This document shows, one piece after another, positions 21,845 to 31,635 of a stretch of DNA of 64,000 nt (position 1 is its first letter; every line of letters begins with the position of its first letter). The stretch covers positions 1,984,001 to 2,048,000 of the forward strand of contig JAACJP010000001.1 in the NCBI GenBank assembly GCA_013368375.1. Direction: 5' to 3'. Origin of the DNA: Tricholomella constricta (taxonomy: Eukaryota > Basidiomycota > Agaricomycetes > Agaricales > Lyophyllaceae). The translations under genes were made by a program, and so were the position numbers. The notes under the pieces were generated by a model. It saw only the letters and a list, made by a program, of their open reading frames with translations, did not search any database and was not told the origin of the DNA.

Positions 21845-24800
21845 ATGCCTCAGGCTGCTATAGAAAAGCTTGGTGCACCCACGCGTGTCAAGCTACGCTC
21901 GTCCCACATTCTCACGTCGCTTCCCCAAATAGTGTCTGAACTTGTGCAAAACTCCCTCGACGCAGGTGCAACCCATATTGACATCGGAGTGGATTGTGAA
22001 GAATGGATATGCTGGGTAAAAGATGACGGGGACGGCATAAGCAAAGACGGGCTTTCTCTTCTCGGGAGCGGCCCAGAAGAGGGCCGATATGGTGCGCAGA
22101 AATTTATAGGACCTGCGTCCATGAGTAAGTGATGTTTGATTTCAGGGAGTTCTAAAACATACCAATCCGACGCGTTAAATTCCCTTTCAACATTTGGTTT
22201 TCGCGGAGAAGGTGAGTGAGGGGCCTCTGGCCAAAAGGTAAATAGGGTATTGACCAACGTACAGCTTTGGCCTCGGCCGCCGACCTTGCGTGTCTTGAAA
22301 TATCCTCACGGACCGCCAGCTCTCGAGAGACCTGGTCAATTATCACAAAGGTCAGACACGGTGATTTTCGCATCTTACAAGAGCTTATCCATTGCTCAGG
22401 GAGGAAAGAGCCTTTACTCAGGTCCAGCCGTCCGCTGGCGCAGAGAATCGCCTGGTACAGCCGTGTGCATTCGGGACGCGTTTTACAACGTTTGTGGGCT
22501 ATCTAAATTCTCTCCAAAACCAAACTCATATGCTAGCGACCATTATGGCATTAGCTTCCCGTTCGTCGACTTTCTCATCCGCCTCCTGCACGCACATTAG
22601 AGCTTATTCGTCAAGAACTTGAAACATACGCCCTGGTTTTTCCGAATGTCGCGTTCACGTTAGAGAACGTGCATAACGAAGCTGGCCCTTCCAAAGGTCG
22701 CGTCCTTAGAATACCCAAAGTTGGTGTAGTTCGCCCTGGCATGTTATGCAGCCATCTAATGCTTGGCTAGACCTCGTCCAGCTTGGCCTCTTTCCGCAAC
22801 TTATATGGCCGTGCTCTGACTGAGGTGAATTGTTCGGTTCTCATATACAATAAGTTAGCTGAATATCCCAACAAAATAGCACGTGGATTCTATCGAGATT
22901 TGCTCAGGAAGCTTAAAATTGGATGGATTCATTAGCCTTAATGGTGCTCACTCTAAGGTCAGTGGTAATGCTTTTCGTCCTCGGACTCACCCTTACTCTC
23001 GCTTCTTTTAGGGATATCAATTTCTATGTAAGGCTCGCTCACTGATCTTCCTTGTGGCGTTTTAATGCTTAACAAATCCTTGGTAGTTGTTAATCGCCAT
23101 CCTATTGCTCGCTGCGACCTGCATCACATCATAGACTCTGCGTTTGCATCCAGCTCGTTTGGAAAGAATGTGAGCGAAAATTGACCCTCAGCATTGTATT
23201 TTCACAGAATACAGTTCGCAGGCCCTCGATGAAACGGGAGAGCTGGACCTACCTCGTTCCAGTATGTCACTCACATCGAGAAGTGGCGCCGTCCTGACAT
23301 CCTCGATTTTCTAGACATCCGTCGCTCTCCTAGAAAGATCGAAAAGAGACCAGTCTATGTCCTCAATCTGACTGTTCCACCAGGAGATATCGATAATTGC
23401 ATGGAGCCCGCCAAGGCCTACATTCAATTCAGAGTAAATACTTCAATCAATTCTTTCGGTGTTCAATCAATGACTGTTCTGACAGCAAAGAGACGCTGTA
23501 GTAGCTTTGCTATCGTCATCGGTCGAATCTTTCCTAATTCGCCACGGCTTCAATACATTGGCTCCTTCGATATCACAACAACCTAGGAGTAACAGGAGCT
23601 CTCCTTCCCCTCGCAAACGGAGAAAAATTGACTTTGAAGATGATTCTGGTTATGAAGAGGCGTTAGATATGCCATCAACAGCTGAAGACAACGAGAATCA
23701 CATTGGTCGACGCACAATGGAGCTATTCACCCTCGAGGTTTGTCGTTCTGCTCTTCTTGAGTCTGTTTCCTGTGACTCTTTAAGCAGGCTGGCGCCGAGA
23801 ATGCCCAGGAAATTACATGGACGGACCCAAAAACTGGCGAAACTTTTGTTGTAGATCCTCGAACCGGAAACTCACATCCGCAGGCCGAGCCACCGCCCGG
23901 AAATGGGGACAGCCTGCTACAGGACCATCACGCACGCCGGCGCACAATTCCCTGCTCCAAAGATTCCACCTCTAAAGAAACGGCAACTAGACCTGATGTT
24001 CCAGAATGGCTCCAGAAAGCTCTTCAGGTACACCATAATATATTTTCTAGACGCATCGTCTGATAAGGAGTGTAGGCAAATAAAACCTTCGAAATCGCCG
24101 AAATTCCGGTTCCAAGGCTTTCTTCGTCGTCGTCGTCGACCACCGCACCAAGACCATCGCTCGCAGATCTTTACGACAGTCAAGTAGCTCGTTGCCAACA
24201 AGTATCACATGCTGGTGTAGTACAGGACTCCCACCACCATCGCTTCGAGAAACAAGACCTTCGTCGAGCCAAGGTCATAAATCAAGTCGACAGGAAATTC
24301 ATCGCCTGCCTCATTGAAGACCACCCGGACATTTATGGCTCATCAAGCCAGCGTCCGCCCCACGATGAGAATACTGGACCGACCCTTGTATTAATTGATC
24401 AGCATGCCGCCGATGAACGCGTTCGCGTCGAGTATTTCCTCAAGGACCTCTGCCTCGGGTATCTTCAGAATAGGAAAGACAGGCAGGCAAAGGGTGTACG
24501 GCTCAAGGAGCTCTCGCCCTCTCTGCCCCTCCTCCTGACATTTCACGAGGCGCAGAGGCTGAAAGAATCTCCTGAAATTCAACAGTCCTTTCGTCAGTGG
24601 GGCTTCTGCTTTGATTTATCGTACCAGGAACATGACGAATCAGATGAAGCTTCGGACGCCGAGGACGGCTCTGGATACACCCAAGTTCTGGTGCAAAGCA
24701 TCCCGGAAGTCGTCAGCGATAAGGTTAATAGTTCCGTATATATCTAATGGCACTCATGTGCTGACCATTGTATAGCTTTTACTCGAGGATGAACTCCGCG

Positions 24801-25269
24801 ATCTAGTCAAAGGTTTCTTGGGCCAGCTTGCGGTAGAGATGCTCCCGAAATCACAGACCGCTGTAGCCAAGGAAGATGAAGATGAAAGCGAGTTCTCTTG
24901 GCTGAAGGCCTTACGGTGGTGTCCGCGAGAATTGCTCGAGTTGATCAACTCGAAGGCATGCCGAGGTAGATAGAGCGGGTTCTTTGACCGGCTGCGATGA
25001 TGCTAAGAAGCTCTAGGTGCCATTATGTTCAATGACTCACTCAGCATCGCCCAGTGCGAAAGTCTTGTTCAACGGCTATCGGAAACTGCCTTTCCCTTTC
25101 AGTGTGCTCATGGACGGTGCGTGCAGTTGTTATATCTGTGTGATATGGCATTTAGTGATGTATTTTTAGACCTTCTTTGGTACCTTTGGCAAACATAGGA
25201 GCGCCGAGAAACAAAGGAATTTCATACGAATGGTCAAGGCTGGAAGAAGAGAGGAGTGGGAAAAGGTGA
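21845..25269 (+). CDS. MLH3: DNA mismatch-repair / meiotic endonuclease subunit MLH3
   Basis: MLH3 pairs with MLH1 to form MutL-gamma, which nicks DNA to resolve meiotic joint molecules as crossovers and assists mismatch repair. About a dozen exons give a GHKL ATPase N-terminus: SELVQNSLDAGATHIDIGVD (ATP motif I), KDDGDGISKDGL (motif II, with DDGDGI in place of the usual DNGxGI) and STFGFRGEALAS (motif III). The weakly conserved middle has acidic and Ser-rich linkers. The C-terminal domain retains all endonuclease metal-binding motifs: LIDQHAADERVRVEYF (DQHAx2Ex4E), SKACRGAIMFNDSL, and CAHGRPSLVPLANIG. The last is formed across an intron. It ends EEERSGKR, stop TGA 25267-25269. I see no frame break after splicing; for example the YNLPVRR exon joins correctly. 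MLH3, not MLH1 or PMS1, is supported by the CxHGRP end and motif spacing. Confidence 0.93.
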
Positions 25270-25604
25270 AACCTTGGCGTCAGGTCCAGGCCGAGACACG
25301 AGCCGACGCAAGTTGGCTCTGGAGCGCCCTCCATGGAAATTTGACGTTAGCTTCGGACGTGTAAGTAATTACGAGACGAAATGCAAGGAAGCTATAAGGA
25401 AAGGCACAACACGCAACGTCGGGAGCGGGAATCGAGTCAATGAGCGCACGTGGCTCTTTGTGAAGTCGCGTGACGTCAAGGCGACGATGACATCAGGGCC
25501 TTGGCCGGCTATAAAGCCCAACGAACGCAGTCCTCACTTTTAGCTCACAGCCCACTTTATCCACACTTCTTTCTTACCCTCCGTCTACTAAAACTCCATC
25601 AACC
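25270..25604. promoter_or_regulatory. Promoter of the Rtc3-like gene with strong TATA box
   Basis: The stretch holds the 3' end of the MLH3 transcript and the promoter of the next gene. TATAAAG at 25510-25516 lies 89 bases upstream of the ATG at 25605. It is followed by a CT-rich run with ACTTTTAGCTCAC and CCACACTTCTTTCTTACC, a typical start-site context. This is one of the clearest core promoters in the window. Confidence 0.6.
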
Positions 25605-26190
25605 ATGGCCAAGTCACTCACCAAAGTCATCTACAAGCCCGACCACACTTCCCCATCCGAATACACTGTTATCGTCAACCCGGAAGAGGTCAGTCACATT
25701 CGCGTAAGATTAGATCGATCCAAAGCTAAACCGCCATTCTTCTCTAGTACAAGAAATATAAGGAAGGAGGTGAGCACCACACGTCTGATCGTCCTAGATC
25801 GCCCATGCTGACGAGTTTTGTTTCACAGAAACGTAAATCTATCTCTAGCTACAAAACAATGAAAGCCTCACTGACGGTTTCATTTCACAGCTCCATACCA
25901 CTCGCAGAGGTCGTAGACTGTGAGTTTCGACGTACCCCGATGTTTCGTCACTCTGACCGTTCGCTGTAGCCTTCTCCATCTTCCATACCACGCAAGGCCG
26001 CCAAGGATTACTTGGCCAGCCGTCAAAGCAACAGCTCGATACTGACTTTGGCACGACTGACGAGATTGAAGTCGTCAAAACTATCCTGGAGAAGGGCAAA
26101 GATCAGGCCGCCGATAGCGTGGGTTTGGGCACTGTACCGGCCACGAACATGGCGAGGGGACGAGGGTCAGTTGAATTGAAGCGCCTGTAA
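25605..26190 (+). CDS. Small SBDS N-terminal-domain protein (Rtc3/YHR087W-like)
   Basis: The spliced product is 119 residues and consists of one SBDS N-terminal (FYSH) fold. In yeast the stand-alone version (Rtc3) is a stress-induced protein linked to RNA metabolism; the larger SBDS proteins mature 60S ribosomes. Visible features are MAKSLTKVIYKPDHTSPSEY, then VIVNPEEYKKYKEG, then IPLAEVVDSFSIFHTTQGRQ, then GLLGQPSKQQLDTDFGTTDE and IEVVKTILEKGKDQ. Keeping frame between KYKEG and SIPLAEVV requires a 4-base exon (AAAC, 25829-25832) between introns 25770-25828 and 25833-25890. The C-terminal ARGRGSVELKRL is basic. A strong TATA box and short leader suggest high or inducible expression. The family call is good; the function is inferred from yeast. 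Confidence 0.85.
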
Positions 26191-26444
26191 TATTCATTTT
26201 GGGGTATCGAACAACATAAGTCTACTTGTAATAATACAATCATCTCGCAGTGTTGAATATGACGAGCAGTGAGCGACTAGTGAGCACCGATTAGAACCTC
26301 GAACCCCTAACCATCGGCATACTTATATAGGGCATGCGTTTGTGATAGTCAAACAATGATCAGTCGAACGAGCTCTGGGTCGTTACATTAGTATACAGAG
26401 TCTCCGATAAGTACACTCTATACAGGTATGTGCAAAGCAGGGTC

Positions 26445-28431
26445 TTAGCCGTGGCCAGCCGTCTCCGCCCACTCCTTGCTTCCCATTTGCACCAACCGTG
26501 AACATGCACGAGCAAATGCAAACACCTCTTCTTCGCCTGAAAACATGGAACTAGTGCCGACTGCTTGGTCCGACAGGCCCTGCGATTTCCGTCAGTCGTC
26601 TTGGGCAGGCAGAACCGAGAGGTAAGAACTCACGAGATCGTCCATCACAGTCCGCAAGTGGTCCGAGACTGGTTTCGAGCCTGAATCCTCATCCGAGAAG
26701 ACCTTGTACACAGGTACTTCGGATGTGACAAACAGTTTGGTCTATTTGATACGAATCTGTTAGCTGAGCACCGATGACAGATGGAAGACATACTTTACTC
26801 TCATAACATGCTACGGTCGAGACCTTTAGTTGCAGGCATCTCGTAGGGTAGGGAGAGATCACATACCATCAATGAAAGTAATGAACCTCCGAGCCTGGAA
26901 AAAGGCACATGAGCACTGACAGAACAGATCAACGGAAAACACATACCATATCTTTACTATCCATCCCCATCTTAGGTACATCTAATAGAAACACAGTCCC
27001 GAAGTTCTTCGTCACTTCCAGATAGTCCGCGGCACTTAGCGGTTGGCCGCACAAATCGTGGAATCGGAACTTTGCAATCTTACTCGTACTCTCGGGTACG
27101 ACGATTTCCCGGCCCCAGGTATGCAAAACACGATTGTGGATCGGTGGGTCGGAGGGGTCAGTGCTCGTCAGGGAATTGAACACCTTGTCTATTTCACGGG
27201 TGTTCTCGGGAGTTATGGGATCGTAGTAGACGTGCGAAAGGGCCCGGGGGATGCGCCGGTAATCTGTAACAAGATGTGAAGGTAGAACTAAGGAGATGCT
27301 CGCAAGCTTACCAGTTCCAGAGTCAAGATCTGTGACGTCGAATTGGGACTTGAGAAGCTCGATCGCAGGGATGAAGCTCGACCTTTGTATCCCATTCTTA
27401 TACAGGTCGTCTGGGTGTCGACTATAGTACTGTCAGAATCAGTATCATGAGAATATGCGGTATGACCCTTACTTTGATGTCATGACACACACAACGCCGA
27501 AATTGACCATAGATTCGAGCAGTCGGCGTAAAATCATCGCATCGGCGATGTCTGTGACCTATGCTGTGGGTCAGGAAATGGAAGTTGCGTACGTAGCGAA
27601 GCTCACCGCACCTGGAACTCGTCAAAACAAAGGACACAGGCCTCATTTGCCAAGTCTCTCGCCACGGGCAGTATTGGGTCGCCACCATTAAATCCCATAG
27701 CGATCTTTGCCGCATGGACCCGTTTGTGCACGTCGATCATGAATGCATGGAAATGGACCCGCCGTTTCCGCGTGACGGATCGCGGAAGTGTCTTGTAGAA
27801 TAGATCCATTAACATTGTCTTCCCAGTGCCAACATCACCGTACAGGTATAGACCTTTCGGCGCAGTCTCCGGGGGTGTAGTGGGTATTTGTACTTCACGA
27901 GTGAATAGGCGGGATAACTGGACATCACGGGCGATGGTTAACATGCTAAGGGCAAATGGTGGCGCGTGGACGTACTAAAGAATTTGACGGCGACACTTCT
28001 GGTATCTTTGGGGGGTTATAATCCACGAGCTTGTCATGTAAATCTTGGAGTTTCTGGATTATCCGTGTCTGGTGTTCGTCGCCCCGCAACACACCCGTCT
28101 CGATGAGTTTCTCGTATTCGCTCATTGGTGTAATAGTAGATTCTGCGGGGGTTATCAGCATTTCAGGACCATCGCACCAGGCAATATCTAATTTACCTTT
28201 CCTTGTGGGCTGTGGCCGATGATTAGACATGTTGGAGGCCGGGGCCCCAAACAAGGAGTGCTCGACATTGCGTGAACTGGAGTTGGGCTCGACAGCTAAG
28301 GACGAATTGAACCTCCTTGAAGATCGGGTGACCCGGGGTGCGCTGAGTGTAGAGATGCCTGGCCGGTGGCGGACGTTTACAGTTAAACGACGGGGCGGTA
28401 TAGAGATGAGGATCGTCCGCGCAGGCTTCAT
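26445..28431 (-). CDS. AFG1: AFG1/LACE1-type mitochondrial AAA ATPase
   Basis: AFG1 family ATPases sit at the mitochondrial inner membrane and help remove excess or damaged respiratory-chain subunits. About eight exons encode roughly 570 residues. The N-terminus (MKPARTILISIPPRRLTVNV) is a basic presequence. The Walker A motif is GDVGTGKTMLMDLFY, followed by the family signature VHFHAFMIDVHKRVH. Walker B is CVLCFDEFQVTDIADAMILR, completed by splicing. The sensor region is CVMTSNRHPDDLYKNGIQRS. The C-terminal part has RFHDLCGQPLSAADYLEVTK and FVTSEVPVYKVFSDED. It ends WAETAGHG, stop 26445-26447. ATG at 28431 is the first in-frame Met; the frame is open upstream but without ATG. It is divergent from UreF with 227 bp between starts. 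Confidence 0.93.
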
Positions 28432-28658
28432 TACAATGGTAGGACTGTCAGTGATAGATAGGATTAGATTAACCTGGCCCGCGCCGTTCAAGATCTCCAG
28501 CAGTCCTATACGAGTAATGCCGCCGCAGAAACGCAGGAATGACCACGGGCCTCCGACAGGAGAAGTGAGGAATTTGAAAGGAGGATCCGCTGGGCCCCGG
28601 AATCGGATCGGCTTGGCGGCAACTCTCTCAGCCGGCCGTTCCCAGCGTCCTCGCTGTT

Positions 28659-29564
28659 ATGGACGACGACAACGAGACTTACATCTTGTTGCTCCTCTCT
28701 GACAGCAATCTCCCAACGGGGTCCTTCGTTGCGTCCTCGGGTCTCGAATCCTACGTCACACATGGCTTCTCATCTACCCCCGCCACGACGACCATCACCT
28801 TCGTCCAGGACAGCCTAGGGGCTTATGCACACAGTGCACTTCCATTTGTCTCCGATGCGCATCGTGTCGTCGAGAAACTCAACAAGTTGGAAGGAGGGTG
28901 TGACTTGGGAGTCGAAGGTGTGAAGGACGGTACAGATAAGGCCTTGAAAGATCTTGCGGCACTCGATGATTTGTACGATGCCATGACTCTAAATCATGTC
29001 GCACGGCGTGCATCCAAATCACAAGGAGTGGCGCTCCTTACGCTCTACTCAAAAGGTTTCTCGCGGCCTTCCTCTTTCTCCGCCATCCCGGATACAGAAG
29101 GATGCGATCAGAATACATGTATGAGCGATCTGCTAGAGAAGTTCAAATTAATGGCCAGGAAAGAGGAAACTCAAGCACATCTTCCGATCTGCTGGGGAGC
29201 CCTTACAGCGGCCCTTGGGCTCTCCTTAGGTTCGCAGTCCCAAGACTTTCCGGGATGGTTCTGATAGCGCATTTCAGAACGCTCGCAATATCTCCACCTT
29301 TTTCTCCACGCACGCAGTCTTCTTTCAGCGTCTGTCCGTCTCAACAACATTGGGCCATACTCGGCGCAGCAACTTTTGATGCACGTCATCCGGCCATTGG
29401 TTGCAAGCGAAGCAGCACGATGCAAGGGCCTGCGCACCGCGTTGCTGGAAGACGCAGCAATAGATTTTGACGAGAAAATACAAGGTCCCGCAAACATTTG
29501 GCCTCTAGGAGAAATTCTTGCCGCTCGGCATGACTTGCAGCACTCGCGCATTTTTAACAGCTGA
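28659..29564 (+). CDS. ureF: Urease accessory protein UreF
   Basis: UreF joins UreD and UreG in the complex that inserts carbonated nickel into urease, so the host presumably makes a nickel urease. Two exons encode about 285 residues. The family start is plain: LLLLSDSNLPTGSFVASSGL and ESYVTHGF. Further along are AYAHSALPFVSDAHRVVEKL, LYDAMTLNHVARRASKSQGV and the alanine/glycine-rich WGALTAALGLSL. Across the single intron the frame continues ERSQYLHLFLHARSLLSASV and RLNNIGPYSAQQLL. The protein ends DLQHSRIFNS. An upstream ATG at 28517 opens a 61-codon frame that overlaps the start in another frame and could dampen translation. The stop is only 41 bp from the convergent eIF3f stop. The urease and the other accessory genes are not in the window. 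Confidence 0.92.
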
Positions 29565-29605
29565 ACATGGATATATGGAACAATAAAGCGCTAGATGTGT
29601 ATTGA

Positions 29606-30767
29606 TCATGATGTAGCGGCGAGGGCTAATCGGGACGATACTTCTGCTTGCGAGCGTACTAGGTTGGAGAGGTACGAGATCATGAGGGTATCCTGTTTCA
29701 ATCTTAATATGATATACCGGTAATATAGAGCATAGATACCACGTACCTGGAGACTTGAATTGAATCCACCCTTCTCTAGATCGTCTGTACTAGCTCCCAA
29801 AGTATCCATGAGGTAACGGCCGATGGCAGGGTCCCCTTTTTTCTCCCCAGATAGTACGGCCTGCACGTACGTTAGCACACGATCAAGCATGTCCTGGACG
29901 GTCACAATGGATTGTTCAAGGATCTCGAGATCGGACACAGGTTGGTCAGATGTTGAATTGGGTGAAATCGCCGTTTTCGTGAGCAGATCAACTGGGGCAT
30001 GATTAAAGAATCGTTATTGATAAAAAATCCTGTGGAAGACGTACTTCCGCTGCGCTCGGCATCGTGGAAACGAAGTTCAACGGGTACAGGTACGAATACG
30101 CAGTTTTCAGGTTTCGGGAAGACTCCGATGGGGGAGCTGGAGAAACAGTTAGATCACGCGACGTTGTAAATGCGTTAATCACGTACCTAACATACGCCTT
30201 GACGCCGGCCTGTTCACCCTCATCCACGCCAGTGTTGATGGCAAGGTGAATGGCTTGCTTAGGTGCTGTCTCTTGAGAATAGAAATTTTGAATGAGAGCA
30301 GAGTAGGTATTGAGATTCGATCCAGTCGAATACCTGCAAGGACACGATATCGATTAAGGGACAAGAAGCACCGATGCTGAAAGGCTCACCATCCAACAAT
30401 GACCTCCTTTGGGTTGACCTTGTGATGCAGCTCATACATCGCCCGGTGGTACTCCATATCCACCGCGACTTGCTCACTTGTCTCGCTGTGGAGCACCCCA
30501 AACGAGGATCGGACCTCAACCTCATTTTCTGTCCGTGTTCCGAGGAGTGTTCCAATTACCCTATCTTGAGTATCTGTGCGGCGAAGGTAGAGGTCGAGGA
30601 TGGAGAAGAGAGCCACAGGATGAACAGTTACACTCGTTGGTGTGCGCCTAAAGATAGTTGAAAAGACGCAGTGAGCTCGGAGTGTAAGTGACATACGTTG
30701 CATTGGCTGAAGACGCGGCAGTGTTCGTGTGGATGTGCACCGCCGAGGAGGATGGACCGAGAGGCAT
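29606..30767 (-). CDS. EIF3F: Translation initiation factor eIF3 subunit F (MPN domain)
   Basis: eIF3f is one of the two MPN-domain subunits of the eIF3 complex, which recruits mRNA to the 40S subunit. The start is [20 protein letters not shown] (ATG at 30767). After the first intron the MPN domain begins [20 protein letters not shown], then [20 protein letters not shown] and [20 protein letters not shown], then [13 protein letters not shown]. The JAMM metal ligands of active deubiquitinases are not present as a full EHxHxxx(10)D set, as is usual for eIF3f. The C-terminal helices include [20 protein letters not shown] and [20 protein letters not shown], and the protein ends RLALAATS. About six exons and 300 residues. 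Convergent with UreF and divergent from TOM7. Confidence 0.93.
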
Positions 30768-30887
30768 CTTTTTTTTGTGTTCACTCTAGAGCCACTCACT
30801 TCAGATGAAATTCCAAAAATGTTGCTCGGCAATTGCCGCACGCACCTTCCACCTCCCCACCGTCAAAAAAAACTCATTTTCTTTACC
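30768..30887. promoter_or_regulatory. 120-bp bidirectional promoter between eIF3f and TOM7
   Basis: Only 120 bases lie between the two ATGs. An A/T homopolymer run follows each start (TTTTTTTT near 30769-30776; AAAAAAA near 30865-30871). Such poly(dA:dT) tracts commonly keep nucleosomes off housekeeping promoters. No TATA box is seen. Confidence 0.5.
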
Positions 30888-31216
30888 ATGCCCTCTGAAG
30901 AGAACAAGGTCAGTTTCATCTATGTTATGCTAAGAACTTGCCTCTGAATCCTTTCTCGCGCCTTTGTAGGAAAGAATCGCCAAAGTTGTCGAAATTGGTC
31001 GAGTACGTGTTGGACAAACGGACGGTAACACACGCGCTCATGCACCCTACAGAATGTCCTCCATTATGGCTGGATACCTCTCATCATCTACGTCGGCTTC
31101 ACACGGAGTAACCCCCAGCCTTCTCTCATCAAGTGCGTCGCCTTTGTGGCTCATATGTTGCCTGTACACTTACGAATCTGCTTTACCTCTCCAGGTTGAT
31201 CAGCCCGCTTGCATAA
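30888..31216 (+). CDS. TOM7: Mitochondrial import receptor subunit TOM7
   Basis: TOM7 is a tail-anchored small subunit of the outer-membrane translocase that tunes assembly of the TOM complex. Four tiny exons splice to 51 residues, too small to stand out as an open frame. MPSEENK is followed, after a first intron, by ERIAKVVEIGR. A 51-base intron (GTACGT..CTACAG) leads to NVLHYGWIPLIIYVGFTRSN. The third intron falls in IK, and the protein ends LIKLISPLA with stop TAA 31214-31216. The HYGWIPLIIYxGxTRSxPxPS segment is the conserved TOM7 transmembrane and proline-rich end. Every junction keeps frame. It shares a 120-bp promoter with eIF3f. Confidence 0.9.
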
Positions 31217-31635
31217 TCCCCTATTTGTATATACGTTAATGCCCTAGACCCCAAAATACACCCCTTCGAGGTTCCATGACTAGTTTTACGGGATTTAGAA
31301 GCCATACTGGACGCGCGTGTTTTTGTGCTTGGTGAGTCGACGTTTGCTCCGAGTTAGAGCGATGATTATATACGTCGTGGTGGTGCATTTCTGTACCCTG
31401 ATCCACCCGCAAATGCGGCGTGACAACATCGCTTGCTGTAACCGCCCCCGTTCAATGTGGAGCTGGTTTATCTCGCGACGTTGAGATGCGGACTTTTGAC
31501 AGGCCAGATATGAGCTCTCCTTTCCTGTTCTGAAATTTGGACCATGCAACTGACCAGATCTCCACAGATGCTGAGTAAACGTTGAAAGCAAAATCTGAAA
31601 GTCATAAGCTACAGGATATTAAAATCGTCATCAAG
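31217..31635. other. Convergent 3' region of TOM7 and the RING ligase
   Basis: About 420 bases lie between two stop codons. It presumably holds both 3' UTRs and terminators. A minus-strand frame of 98 codons (31295-31591) lacks a clear family match and is most likely chance. I see no RNA gene. Confidence 0.4.
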
